A stretch of DNA of 64,000 nucleotides from assembly GCA_015179125.1 (NCBI GenBank), contig WHVA01000128.1, forward strand, positions 175,784-239,783, written 5' to 3'. Of the stretch, positions 35,230 through 48,663 are shown in pieces. Within the stretch, counting starts at the first letter, position 1; each line of letters begins with the position of its first letter. The notes under the pieces were generated by a model. The model was not told the DNA's origin, ran no database searches, and worked only from the letters and a program-made list of their open reading frames with translations. A program made the position numbers and the translations under genes. Source of the DNA: Gautieria morchelliformis. Taxonomy: Eukaryota > Basidiomycota > Agaricomycetes > Gomphales > Gomphaceae.

Positions 35230-36737
35230 TTAGGGCGGCTCGTTGTAGACACCCAACTCTGCAACATGTGGCTCTGGTTCGGTCTCCTTCCCTCTAATCT
35301 CTAACCTCATCCTGGTAGCACTCATTCTCGGGATCCGGTGCATGTGTACTTCCCTGGTCCCCCCATTACTTTCACCTGTCGTTTCAACAACCTCTATCCA
35401 CTCCGCTCCGACCAGCGCCAGGAAACGGTAATGACCTATACGGGTCTGGCGGTAGTCGTCCCATCGACCAATTGGCTCGAAAAGGACAAGCGTGTTGAAG
35501 TACACAGGCTCAGGCTGAGATTGCGTGAGATCAACCTCGAGCCATCCGGCGCGCTCATCGGGTGGCAAACACCAGGAATGAGAGAGTACACCATCATTGG
35601 CGAGGTCTGGTCCGAAAGTAGCCTGTGACGCACTGGCAAAGACTGGCTGTCGGAGAGCGAGATTTGGGGTGGTTATATTCTACGGGAAGATCAAATCCCA
35701 GTCATAGTATAGTCCAGGAGCAAAGAAACTGACAATATTGGGCTTAACCCGCTTGGCTGGACCAGGATGCCGCCACATCTGGCCAATTTCATGAAGACGT
35801 TCAACGACGTTAGCGGCAAGCCTTCCTTCCCGATTAGGGGCCACATTGAGTAACAAGTTACAGAATCGGTCATTCTGTGGTACAAGCCACTCGTGTACAA
35901 CCTTCTTTGCTGATTTTAAAGGGCCGTTCTCATCTCCTTGTTTCCAAAACCATTCATTGGTAAGGGTGTGGCAGCATTGCGCCGGGATGAAGCTGTCATT
36001 GGGCAATGTTTGCCCAGCATTTGACTCGAAGGCCTTGATGTCTGTATAGTATAGCGCAGAGCCCGGGTACTCGCTGGCGTTAAGATCCATAACGAGGCAG
36101 TCCGGCTGTAGCATCTTCACATGACGATAAATAAGGTCAAAGGGTAGATCATCGTATGTGATACGGCTCCAAGGAGCATTCCACCCATCAAAGACAAGAA
36201 GATCAATCACACCATAGTTCGTGAGTAACTCGGTGAGTTGCGCCATTATCAGGTCGACCTTGTCTGGGGTGATGCAGAATTTACGGATGTCTGCTCGTAA
36301 ATCCAAAATTGAATAATATAACCCAACTTTAAGTCCTGATTTTCGACAAGAATCCACGTACGCTCGCACGACGTCCAGTGTCTTCACACTGGTCCCTCGT
36401 GTTCTTGTAGGCCAAATAGCAAAGCCATCGTGATGCTTTCCACGAATCAACTTGTGAGCCGCAATCCCTCCTTGCAGCCACTCACCTTAGTCGTAAGGCA
36501 CGCATAAGTCATGCCTGCAGCTTTTGCCGCAGAGACCCACTGGTCTGTGTCAAGTGCGGAAGGGTTGAAGGTAGAGATTGGATCACGCGGATCTCCCCAC
36601 TCGAGGTTTTGAAAAGTAGCCATGTTGAAATGGAGAAAGATGCCAAAGCGAAGATCAAGAAAGGATTGTTGGAGGTCCAGCAGTGTTTTCTGTCTCTCAT
36701 CCTGCTCGAGAACGGCTTCGTACTCAACGATGATCAT
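35230..36737 (-). CDS. GH29-type alpha-L-fucosidase
   Basis: A glycoside hydrolase that removes alpha-linked L-fucose. Recognised blocks are LQQSFLDLRFGIFLHFNMATFQNLEWGD, CLTTK/HHDGFAIWPT (joined across an intron ending near 36440), VGLYYSILD, the nucleophile region DLLVFDGWNAPW, a QCCHTLTNEWFW block, LLLNVAPNREGRL, and a C-terminal beta-rich domain (WLEVDLTQ...RMRLEIRG). A second intron (about 35678-35731) joins RVKPNI to NITTPNLALRQPV. The first plain ATG at 36737 gives MIIVEYEAVLEQDERQ, with no signal peptide. Either the enzyme is intracellular or a 5' signal-peptide exon was missed or lost. Confidence 0.85.
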
Positions 36738-37932
36738 TATGAAAAGCACGAACCCATGAAGTAATCAGCTGCATGCTGCGTGATGAACGTCTGTTGAATG
36801 TTATTGACGTAAGTAGATTGGTTCAGTGCGGAGTAGAACTCTGAATTTGAAGTCCGAACTGATTGAACTCGTACGCAGCACTGCTGCAACCGTCACTAAG
36901 AAGTCCTAAAGTAATGTCGGTCGTTGCTAACCGTAATAAAAAGTAAGTAGTCAAAACAGCCATCGAATCCGCTGTTCCAAATTGCAGTTGCAAGACTACA
37001 TATTGCAGGTTGGGGCTTACTGTATACAGGACATCGGCATGATATATTAATTATCCTTCAAGCTTCAAGTTTGAAAGCTAGCAGCAACCACATATTTCTC
37101 CGAGTCCATCGTGGAGCGTTTCCTACCACTCTTTTGCATTGTGCAATGAGAACCTGACCTGCATGTGGCTTTGGATAAGACGAAGTTAACACGAAGTTGT
37201 TTCTATTAACGTGAGGCCGAACAGATATGTTGCTTAATATCCCAGTAAGTAGAGCTGGCGTGGTTTGGTGCATAATCCCTGTAAGGCTGCAGCAAAGGTC
37301 CACGCTGAGTGGCACGTTCCATATTTGTTCGCCACTACTTGATGCTTATAGGTAAACCACATAGAGCGTCCTCCCAGTATACACGTCAAGGCATCGCCTT
37401 CGCAGCCTGCAGTTCACTTCAAAAAGCAGCGTATGTCCGCCCAGCAATATCACTAGGTTCTAATATCTATTGTCTCTCACCGGTAACCTATTACAGGACA
37501 TCTGGGCATCATGCCATGGACAGACAGGATATGGAAGACAAGCGGACCGTATGAGTGGATGATATATATGTATGGATCAGGAACGACTCTAACCAAACTC
37601 TAGCATATCCTGGTGACCGCGCCACGTGAAGGGCGTCTTTCACCACGCCATGACGTTAATGCCACCTTAAATTAATTCTTTTCTCTTCATTTTAGTGGAT
37701 TCTGATTTCCCTCCCCTTGCTCTGATGTTATTTCGTAGGCTATCGGTGCTATCACATGCGATGCGTTAATTTGGTTGGCGGCTTTCTCGTGGTGAAATGG
37801 TTACTACAGTCTACATACCCAAATACCCTCATCTCATGCAGTCTGCAGAAGCCGGTATAAATCCACCACTGGGTGGTGATTAATAGCAACCAGACTCAGA
37901 CTAACTCTCGTCACTCTCTTCACCTGCTGGCC
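36738..37932. other. Intergenic, no gene recognised
   Basis: About 1.2 kb between the divergent GH29 and GH28 genes. I find no domain-bearing frame. It includes the promoters of both genes; a TATA-like element belongs to the GH28 side. Confidence 0.5.
37856..37862 (+). promoter_or_regulatory. TATA box of the GH28 gene
   Basis: TATAAAT lies about 70 bases upstream of the polygalacturonase ATG, a usual distance for a fungal TATA-driven, strongly regulated secreted enzyme. No other promoter element is claimed. Confidence 0.45.
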
Positions 37933-39807
37933 ATGATTTCATCACTTTGCCTCACTGTACTTCTGGCTTCTCTGCTTGTTGTCGCCGCCCCGTCAAAGCC
38001 TCCTTCTCAGCTGGCCAAACGATGCACTGGGACGATCACAAAACTTGGTGATGTCAATTATGCCGTCCAGTGCACGACCGTCAACATCAATGCCTTCACC
38101 GCGAGTATTGATTTCTGTCGCTTCCACGGATGTATGAATTAACGCCACTTTCTGGCAGGTCCCAGCTGGTGATTACCTTTTTGACTTAGTGTTTACTCAC
38201 TCGACTTATGAAGATGAACATCAGGTTCGCAGCTCAACTTAGCCTTGCTGGATGGCACAACAGTCAATCTCAGTGGGTACTGTCTTCACAGCCGATTACT
38301 TGTCAATGACTGACATGCTTCTGACAAGATGGAGATATTCATTTTGGTAACGCGAGCTGGGCCGGACCCCTGTTCCAAATAAGGTACCACTGTTCCATTC
38401 CCTGAACTTCTCGTGTGAACCGACCTATCCGATATACAGCGGAAACTCTATTACCTGTCTGTCTTCCTCGCACACGGTTATGTCATCTAATGCACACGAT
38501 CCACAGTCAATGGTAATGGACACAGTTTTGATGGTGGAGGACCTTTCTATTGGGACGGCCTAGGATCAAATAATGGTGTGCAAAAGCCAAGACCAATGAT
38601 GAAGTATATTTTCTACATGTTTCTACGTTAATGCACAATGACTTGTTGATCTCTCAGAATCAAAATATCTGGCACATTTAAAAACGCCAAAGTCATAAAC
38701 TCACCCGCTCAGGTCTTTAGTGTTTCCAATCCTGGACCACTTGTGATTTCGGACGTAATAGTTGACGACTGTCCGTACGCAATCCATCCGTATTTTCGTT
38801 GTTTTATTCTGAGCGTTCTCGCGCGACTTGGGTATATCTAGCGCAAGGAGATCAGCCCAACTCCAAAAGTTATGGCAAGCCAGCGGGACACAACACTGAT
38901 GGTTTTGACGTTAGCACAACGAACTTAACCATTCAAAACTGCGTCGTCCATAATCAGGTATGACTCGTCCTCTCGCATGTTAGTGAGTCAGAGATGATTT
39001 TCTATGTTATTTACGGGGGCACTAGGATGATTGCCTAGCCATCAACCAGGGCTCAAATATCGTTTTCACGGGGAACACATGCAGTGGCGGCCATGGTATC
39101 TCACTCGTAAGAGTGCACCTCACGTCAAAAATATCATTCATATAACGTCACTCAATAGGGATCCATTGGTAGCCGGGTATCCGTTTCCAATGTTGTGATC
39201 AGCGGCAACACTATCACCAACAGGTAAGCTTTTCGGTAAGTTGCGTTGAAACGACTTTGAACTCTTCCCTACCACACAGCGACCAGGCACTGCGCATAAA
39301 AACGAATGCAGCTGCTAGTGGCTCAACTGTCAGTGGCATCTCGTACAGTGGCAACACAGGCACCGGCCTCAAACGATTCGGCGTTCTCATTGATCAGTCA
39401 TACCCGAAAGTCCTCGGTACATTCACGGGCCTCTTATAGGACAACTGAAACTTATGTTAGATTGAACAGGTACTCCGGGGACTGGTGTCAAGCTCAGCGT
39501 AGGTCTAATCGACAGGACAGGGCTCGCGAACCCCTTGCTAAGTGTTTTGCCTGAAAATAGGGCGTCAACTTTGTTGGTCATGCAAACACACTCACAGTCG
39601 ATAGCACGGCGACGCCTGTAGCTATCAACTGCGGCCGAAATGCATGCATTGGTACTTTGCCTAAAAACATCCTTCATCATGGGCTTCCGTAACTAATGGT
39701 CCGACGTATCGCCAGGTTCATGGAGCTGGACCTCGCTGAAGACATCAGGCGGAAAGGCAAATTACTTTGTCAACACCGCACAAGTGACTGGCTATACCGT
39801 ATACTAG
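37933..39807 (+). CDS. Secreted endo-polygalacturonase (GH28)
   Basis: Endo-polygalacturonase hydrolyses pectic homogalacturonan outside the cell. The start at 37933 gives a clear signal peptide ([20 protein letters not shown]) and a short pro-region ending in a KR site (QLAKRC). The parallel beta-helix core has all GH28 signatures, spread over many small exons: HNTDGFDV (about 38895), [10 protein letters not shown] (about 39030), GGHGISLGSIGS (around 39090-39175) and ALRIKTN (about 39290). The C-terminus is [23 protein letters not shown] before the stop at 39805-39807. Introns are about 50-60 bp. No lesion is seen, so it is probably functional. Confidence 0.9.
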
Positions 39808-40243
39808 TCACCCCATGACATCGGATATTTTTATTGTTCTGCTGACTTTTTTCCTCCCCCGGGCCGGGATTTCTTTGCTCTTGACGAGCTTCGAATTCTA
39901 GCCGTATGCCTGATCGGTGAAACAGGTAGACGGGTTTCCTCTAGTGTGACTATTTCTTAGAAAAAGTTACAAGGCTGGTGTTTATTTCATATATCATGTA
40001 ACCTATGGAAGATACCCTAACATGACTTGTCATGACCTGAGCACAGATCGAGGCATATATGAGGCTAGCTCACGGAACTGCAGGTACATACATGTGCAAG
40101 AGGATAGGGTAAAATGCCATGAAAGGACACATAGCGGCTGCTTACTATCTCTCGTCAAAACTTTTAAGATAAACTTTCAGAGCTGAAGCTACGATGCTGA
40201 AGCTACGGATGCTAACGAGGAGGCTGATGTGCTAACATGCCAT

Positions 40244-41891
<1,648 letters not shown>

Positions 41892-42176
41892 TGTGGGAGT
41901 TGAGTATAGACGGCCCTTGGAAAGACCCTTTAGCCCATGTGTCGCAGCGACTTTTATACGCGTCAGATACATTTAAGTGACGTATATTTTTCACAAGCCA
42001 GTCAGCAAAGTTCTTCCAAGTGACGACACCAGAGCCCAGCCTCCGAACGCGGCTTCCGAGTGCGGCGCGCGCCAACGCGGGCGCTCCGAGATCGTCCACA
42101 AGTAAGCTCAGTTCTTCCACTTAACCCCCGCACGCGGCCCCGAGTACGGTACGCGCCACATAAGTGTGTTACCACG

Positions 42177-43263
42177 ATGAGCTCAGCACCTCCGCCAGGA
42201 CCCTCCACCACTCATTTCCCTTACTTCCAGTACACTTCTTTACTAGGCACACACACGTTGCTGCTGGCGTTTGCAGCTGTGTTCCTTCCAGCTGGCACTG
42301 TCCTCGTGACGTCCCTGCCGCCTCAGCAGTCATCTGTTGACAAACCCCAGCATCGTCTTCTTGAACCGATCACCGCAAACCCAGTATGGACCCTCTTATG
42401 GTTATGCGCAGGGACAAGCGCGTGTCAGGCGTGGTGGGCGGGGTGGATGAGGCACTTGTGGGCGACATGTCCCCCCGGTGCCGGCGCAGAAGTTGCTGCT
42501 CCTCGGGTAGGAGAAGGAAAGATTAAGGTGTGCATACCTACAGCATGTCATAGTTGGTACTCACCCATTCCCAGGCCTTGCGGAACGCATGGACAAATAC
42601 GATATTTGCCTCAGCACTCTTTCACATTATCATAGTATTATTTGGTGCCCCCATATCCAGGTGAAAGCCTTGCAACCAGTTGTGTTTGAAGATGCTTACC
42701 TGGTGGAACTCACTAGCCACATCGGACACACTTATCTACTCTCCCTATTATTATCTCTCCTCACCATATTCGTGCCATCATACACCCTGTCTCTGCCTAT
42801 CGCCTCACTCTCAATCACCACCCGAGACGAAACAGCACTTCAGTGCATCAGATTATTTATACAACGGCAGTAAGCGAGACGTCTGCCCTCGAGAGATTCA
42901 CTCATCTTACTGATGTGTGTTTTGTACTAGGTTGCATACTGCGGTCGAACGTGCCCTTGTATTCCCTGTCATTGGAAGCTTTGTAGGCTGCTGGGTTGGC
43001 GCATTTCCAATCCCACTAGACTGGGATCGACCTTGGCAGGTATGTTCTTTTACACCTAATCAGTCCTAACCCAATTTTAATGTTTCAAGGCTTGGCCTCT
43101 CACTCCCGCGTATGGTGCTCTAGCAGGGCATTTAATCGGATCCTGGTCATCCCTCCTTATTAGTACAGTGGTATTCTTCGCGGGCCAGGACCTTCCACAG
43201 GGCACCGCGCCAGAGACTGCGCATAAGACCGCAAGGAAACGAAACAAGAAAAAAAGAGAATAA
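42177..43263 (+). CDS. GPI11: GPI-anchor biosynthesis protein PIG-F/Gpi11
   Basis: An ER multi-pass membrane protein that partners the GPI ethanolamine-phosphate transferases. The start is MSSAPPPGPSTTHFPYF. Hydrophobic helices are visible in THTLLLAFAAVFLPAGTVLV, VWTLLWLCAGTSACQAWW, the short exon after ALRNAWTN (FASALFHIIIVLFGAP), GHTYLLSLLLSLLTIFV and VFPVIGSFVGCWVGAF. The family signature FPIPLDWDRPWQ/AWPLTPAYGALAGHLIGS is split by an intron near 43040-43090. The C-terminus is Lys/Arg-rich (KTARKRNKKKRE), a possible ER-retention tail. Internal splice sites around 42530-42660 are approximate. Confidence 0.85.
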
Positions 43264-43750
43264 ACCCCAGATGTATAGGAGCGCCTCCGAGCGATTGGGG
43301 CTTTACTTTTTGCCCCTGGATATGCTTATATTTTTTTTAAAAAAAAGCATATAATACCCTCCAATGTCGAAGATTGCAACAAAGGTACAAATTGTTGGCC
43401 TAGGTTTGCTGTGGCACCTAACATTTGTGGTTTCTCCTATCATCTGGATGTGATGCAGCAGAGGTGATAACCTTGCCGTATTCCAATTTCTCCCATACTA
43501 GTATGAATGGCCAAGTTCCGCCCATTCGTCACTCTTCTCACAGGCATTTTTGCATGCTTTTGCTGGTGCGGAGGCCAAAGATTAACGTTTCAACGATTCC
43601 ACGGGAGTGCTTGGCATTCAGCATCCAGAACATACTCAATATTAGCTTCTCAGCACGTCATGTCCTACATGGGTACCGTATAGCTATCGAATGGGAAACA
43701 TACTCCACGGGTGAGTACTCTAGTACAATTGCCAAATCTCTACATAGTAG

Positions 43751-45630
43751 CTAGACCACTCGTTTCGCCTTAAGTTCTTGGATCCTTTCCTCGGTATACC
43801 CTAGCTCCTTCAAAACCTAGAAACAGTAATTTGTGAACTCGAGAAGGCAGTTTACGAGCGCCCTTAACCTTACCTCGCTGGTATGCTGAGAATGCCATGG
43901 TGGTGGGCGCGTAATAGGCATTCGACTTCCGTTATAATGTACCGCTGGCGCAACCATCTTCAATTTCCCTGCGCGAGGGTGCTTGAAGGATATGGAACCA
44001 TTATCTGATATTCCTACAACAGACTGAGGGAGGCTAAATACTCACCTCGACTTCGACGGTAACCCCGCGGGCCTGGGCTTGTGGATGCTGGAACGTCTGG
44101 GCAATATTGTTGATGGGCCCGAATGGAACCCTGAGTTGAATACAATGAGGGAAATGCGGCGAGCAGGAAGGTTCTGAGGGTACCCTTTGCCTTTGAACTT
44201 TACCATCCATACGTCCCGCGACTCCTCCCTCAGCCTGCGTTCGATCTCGCTGCACAGCTCGACGCGATTTGCGACACGATCGCTCGGAGATGCAAACCGG
44301 GGATCCGTGGCCATAGATGGCAGCTCAAGGATTTCGGCTGACAAGATTTTGAACTAGCTTCAAATCAGATGTGTAAAACTTGTGGGGGAAAGGGGAGAGG
44401 ATATACACCTGTCGATCATTCGCGGCGCCGATCATCAGGAATCCATCTTTGCATGGGAATACTTGATACGGCACGATGGACGGGTGAGCGGTGCCAAATC
44501 GTGACGCCTCCTTACCCGCGATGAGGTAGTTAGACGCAATGTTTGTCAGCCCAGCTATCTGCCGTCAATGGGGTCGGAAGAAACGGGGAGAGAAATATTA
44601 GGCTGTGCACTATGTGCAAGGGATATAGAATTTAACCTGCGAGTCGAAGAGGTTGCAATCTATCCAGACGCCTTTGCCAGTCTGCTGGCGCGAAATGAGC
44701 GCTGCCATGATAGCGCCATGTGCGTATAGCCCACAGGCTATATCGGTCACCGCTACACCTACTTTCGAGGGTGGACGGTCAGGCTCTCCAGTTCTGTCAT
44801 TTGAGGTTTGAACATCACCAGTTGCACGACCAGCTTTCAAACTCACATGTGCATGAGACCTGCTTCGGCCTCAATGATGACATCATATCCTGCCCGCTCT
44901 GCGTATGGACCCGTCTGACCATATCCTATGGACCGGACAATCGTGAACAATTCCTCTGAAGGCTCACGCTGCAACGAAATGACCTGCATACCGGTGATGC
45001 TAGTATAAATCAACCTGGGGTTGATCTTCTTGCAAGCTTCCCAACCCAGACCCATCTTCGCGAGCTTCCCCGTGACGAAATTCTCCACAAGCACATCGGC
45101 TCCCTTGATGAGATCTCGCAGTATCTCGAGACCCGCGGGGTGTTTGAAGTTTACAGTGCAGGAGCGTTTGTTGCGGTTGATAGATAAGAAATAGGCAGAC
45201 TCTGGGGGGAGATGAGCGGCCTCTGCTGGTGCGTCGGGTATGGTGGGTGCACAGGGCGGATGCCAGGATCCTGGGAATACCAGCATTAGCATGCACCACG
45301 GCTAGTTTTGAGCAGGCCGTCCGACTTGTATCATCTCCACTCTCAACCTCCTCGATCTTGATGACGTCTGCACTATGAGAGACGCGTGAACCAACATCGT
45401 GGCATGCTACTGCAGGCATACCCTAGATCGGCCAGCAGCATTGTTGCCGTGGGGGCGGCAAGGACTCGTGTAAGATCCACAACTTTAATTCCTTTCAGTG
45501 GCGGCGGTATGCCTTGCCCCAGGGCAGCCTCTGGACGAGCGTACGTGACATTAGTTCTGCGTGAGGACACGACGTCAATGCGAAGGCGCGAGAGCACGCG
45601 CACGGCACTGGCTAGCGGGAGAAGATACAT
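43751..45630 (-). CDS. Class III CoA-transferase, SUGCT-like, mitochondrial
   Basis: A CaiB/BaiF family CoA-transferase that moves CoA between carboxylic acids. The best match in layout is succinyl-CoA:glutarate CoA-transferase. The N-terminus [20 protein letters not shown] is Arg-rich and lacks acidic residues at first, as in a mitochondrial presequence. Blocks follow: [44 protein letters not shown] (catalytic Asp region of the family), [90 protein letters not shown] and [13 protein letters not shown]. The tail [21 protein letters not shown] ends at 43751. Several short introns are all of plausible GT-AG form. Confidence 0.85.
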
Positions 45631-46775
45631 TTGGACACCTGCAGAGACTATGTGGGAGTCAGTCGTACTAAGAGTTCAGATGTGTTGGTCATTTATAGAC
45701 GAGGCATGTAGCGAAGTTGCTATCGGAGCTTGAAGCAATGGGTTCTAACTGAATAAAGCGAGAGTTTTTTTGCGGGGAAGTTCTCGGGATATGTAACCAG
45801 TCTGAATCAACGTGTATATGCGGTGCTAAGGGATTCGTCTAGATACATGCGATTCCGGTCTCATTTATATGGTTTGCTCGATCTATTCTGGGTGTGTCGG
45901 TGTTAGTAATCTACTCCCGGCCCGGCCCGCCCGTATCTGTTGGATTACAAATTGAACGCGTTCGTCAGTTTTGGTAGCGCAGTGTACCGACCGGGCTCCT
46001 GTACGTTGTTAACAGGTGCCACCGGTGCCGTCGCGGGTGCAGATGCTGTTGGCTTGGGGCGGCCTCGTACTTGAGGGAGGACGGTCTTTATCCTGTGGGG
46101 TGGCGTCGGAGGGCCTTTTCCTCGACCTCTACCTCCTCTACCTCGTCAGCCACCGCGGGCCGCGCGTTGTCCATGCTCAAAGGCTTTGTAATTGCTCAAA
46201 GCTCTGTCATTGATGTTCGAAGAAGCCGTATGAAGCAAAACGTTCCATGAAGCCGTTTCTTGTCCAGCGTGGTTGCGGGACGGCACATGGTAAGGGGAGT
46301 AATGATCGACGTGGAGGAACGTTGTTGGTGTGGTGAGTCGGAGCCTGCACGGGTGGTGCACCGTAACATCCTGGCGGGTAGGCCTGCGGGACATTTGTTG
46401 GCTGCGCAGGTAAGGCCTGTGGTACGTTCGAGCAGGTACTGGGTGAATAAAACATGGCTACCTTACGTCTTAGTTATGTAAACATAATGCCTCCGGTGAT
46501 GTGTCTATTGATAGATGAGCTGCCGAAGCTCATCCCCTTGAGATCGAACAGTAAGACCTACCGGACCAGGAGATAACGGAATTGCCGATCGGGAATAATT
46601 CAGTAACGAACTACCGATCGCAATAACAGGAAATATATATAAGACAAGGGTTGAGACAACGGTAACTCTTAACGTAGTGCTCACCCCTATGTCTGCCAAC
46701 CACAACCACAGCAACGTCCAGCGGTACACGCGCTGCGCAACCTGGTGGCACCTGGGGCCATTTTCTAGCAATGGC
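45631..46775. other. Intergenic; Pro/Gln-rich coding remnants
   Basis: No intact gene is seen. On the minus strand 46207-46455 reads as a Pro-rich stretch (NVPQALPAQPTNVPQAYPPG), and similar proline/glutamine-rich sequence appears on the plus strand just before the first palindrome. These may be remnants of one low-complexity protein gene. No start, domain or splice pattern supports an active gene. Confidence 0.35.
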
Positions 46776-47100
46776 ATAACAGCTCCAAGCCGCACCAATA
46801 CGCTGAATGTCCCGATCCTGGCCCCACCGCACAAGGCTGCGAGGCCTGGACCGCAACTCAGTCTTTCTACGGAGCGAATTGCCACCCCTACGAAAGGACG
46901 GAAATATCTGCGGTACTGAGTAACTTCGACTCATTGAATCGAGGTTACTTAGTACCGCAGATAGCAACTTCGTCGCTTTCGCGGGGGTGACGGTTCGCCG
47001 CGTAGAAAGACTGAGTCGCAAGTCAGGCCTCGTATATAGCCTTGTGGGGCGGACCAGGATCAGGACCTCCTGCGTACTGGTGCGGTGGAGAGCTGTTCTG
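46776..47100. repeat. Palindrome P1, arms ~160 bp
   Basis: An imperfect inverted repeat centred at 46934. The left arm (46776-46933) and right arm (46935-47100) match at roughly three quarters of positions, with short indels. Clear matching blocks are AACAGCTC..CCGCACCA, GACTCAGTCTTTCTACG / CAACTCAGTCTTTCTACG and CTGCGGTACT. Both arms read as the same Pro-rich peptide in one frame (PHQYA..PDPGP, ATQSFY.AN.HP), so the arms were once protein-coding or derive from coding sequence. Confidence 0.8.
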
Positions 47101-47446
47101 GCGACCCAGTTTACCTCTGGCAACAATTGCACCATTTCTAGCACAGTCAAGGATGACAGTTCGTCGTTGATGATCGAGCCGTCGTAAAACAAATATCGAC
47201 AACCTGATCAAAGTCACATTCATTCACTTGTTATGTCGTCCGCTTCGCTGCAACCATCTACCTTCCTCCTGCATGTCTTTTTCTACGTCGTCGTGTGAAT
47301 GGTAATGTTGTTTCAGGTTTGTCATCCTTACCTCCTGAGTTCTTTACCACCATGAAAGCGGAACAGATCTTGGATTCCATGAAAGATCTTCGTCGATCAC
47401 GATAACATTTTGAACAACGTTAAATCCTCCGTTACCTTCGACAAGA

Positions 47447-47536
47447 CGAAAAACGAACCTGTTAGACGTTATCTTGGCCGGAAAGACGAACCTCGTCTTT
47501 CCGGTAAAGATAATGTCTAACAACAGGTTTCGTTTC
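47447..47536. repeat. Palindrome P2, arms ~45 bp
   Basis: The inverted repeat is centred at 47490. GTTAGACGTTATCTTGGCCG then GAAAGACGAA on the left pairs with TCGTCTTTCCGGTAAAGATA then ATGTCTAAC on the right, with an AACCTGTT/AACAGGTT extension. Only a few mismatches and a three-base insertion are present. Confidence 0.8.
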
Positions 47537-47588
47537 CCAACCTGCATAGCACCTTTAACCTACTTCTCTGGATTCCTAGTTGGACCAC

Positions 47589-47730
47589 CTGGTCGGGAGT
47601 GGTACAAGTCATACGGTATTTGGCCTTATCCATTGTTCCAATATTACCAGAGTAGGCACCACCCTACTCTGGTAACATCGGAACAATGGAAAAAGCCAAA
47701 TACCCCATGACTTGTACAGCTCCCGACCAG
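47589..47730. repeat. Palindrome P3, arms 68 bp
   Basis: The left arm (47589-47656) and right arm (47663-47730) are complementary over 68 bases at nearly nine of ten positions, with a six-base loop (CACCAC). Outer ends are CTGGTCGGGA and TCCCGACCAG; inner ends are CCAGAGTAGG and CCTACTCTGG. Confidence 0.85.
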
Positions 47731-47832
47731 CACATACTGAAATCTGTCTTCAACAGAGCCGTAGACCTTTTTTCTCATCTACAAGACAAAACAACACATA
47801 ATCGGCGTTAGCTACTGGAGACCGTCACCTTT

Positions 47833-47925
47833 TGTCGAAAACTGCCAGGCTAGCTACAACCTGACGTTCAGCGTACACCGTGTACGCTGAACGTCAGGTT
47901 GTAGCTAGCCTGCCGGTTTTCGAAA
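47833..47925. repeat. Palindrome P4, near-perfect, arms ~46 bp
   Basis: The innermost ~33 bases of each arm are perfectly complementary (GGCTAGCTACAACCTGACGT...GTACAC against GTGTAC...GTTGTAGCTAGCC) around a single C at 47879. The outer parts, TCGAAAACTGCCA and TGCCGGTTTTCGA, carry a few mismatches. Confidence 0.9.
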
Positions 47926-48316
47926 ATGGGGTGTGTACACGAATGTTCACCATTAAGGAAATTACAGTGTTCGTATTGTCTTCTAGACAACGCCAGTTCT
48001 TCCCTACTATTATCCGGAAGATTTGACGAGCCATAAAGGTATTTTACCTGCCTGGACTCCACTGCACGATTGACGATGCTTTATAAGTAACCTTCAGACG
48101 ACGAACCTATTTCTTCCCGATCCACAATCGATGATGATACTTCCTCCTATCCCATCCCTACCGATTTCAGAGCAAGATACGACCAAATCAAACACGATAC
48201 CTGCTCCCTGTTTATTGCCGGGATCAGGTTGCTCCCCCGAACCTACGTCCGACCTGTTGAACGGCGCGTTGGCTGAGCTCCACCTCTCTTTGAGCCATCA
48301 CTATATAAAAAACCGG

Positions 48317-48663
48317 GTGAAAACTTTGATTCGTTTGACGGACACATTCGACAACTTGTCGAACGTTTGGATTTTGTAGAAGTCGATTGGGGAGGCTGGT
48401 CGAAGAGGACCTTCCCGTGGATTTTTCCTTTTGTAGGGGGAAATGGGTTTCCCCGAACCCGGGGCATGTACAATGAGTTGTCGAATGTGACCGTTTTAAA
48501 TGAATCAAAGTTTTCAAAAACTTTGATTCGTTTGTAACGGACACACTCGAATAATCTTTGTACACGTCCCGGGTTTGGGGAAACCCATTTCCCCTTACAA
48601 AAGGAAAAATATACGGGAAGGTCCTCTTCGACCCCAATCGACTTCCACAAAATCCGAACGTCG
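48317..48663. repeat. Palindrome P5, arms ~150 bp, plus an extra direct copy
   Basis: Arms 48360-48514 and 48516-48663 are complementary at most positions (for example GAAATGGGTTTCCCC against GGGGAAACCCATTTCC, and GAAGAGGACCTTCCCG against CGGGAAGGTCCTCTTC). The inner end of the right arm (AAAACTTTGATTCGTTTG..ACGGACACA) also occurs in direct orientation at 48317-48356, just outside the left arm. That module is therefore present three times: forward, reverse, forward. Confidence 0.85.

Noticed and set aside
46611-47192. 193-codon minus-strand ORF spanning palindrome P1
   Set aside because: It crosses both arms of the palindrome, and its frame does not match the shared peptide seen in either arm; not a gene.
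48224-48650. Minus-strand ORFs of ~136 codons over palindrome P5
   Set aside because: They read through both palindrome arms in different frames and show no domain; considered structural by-products.
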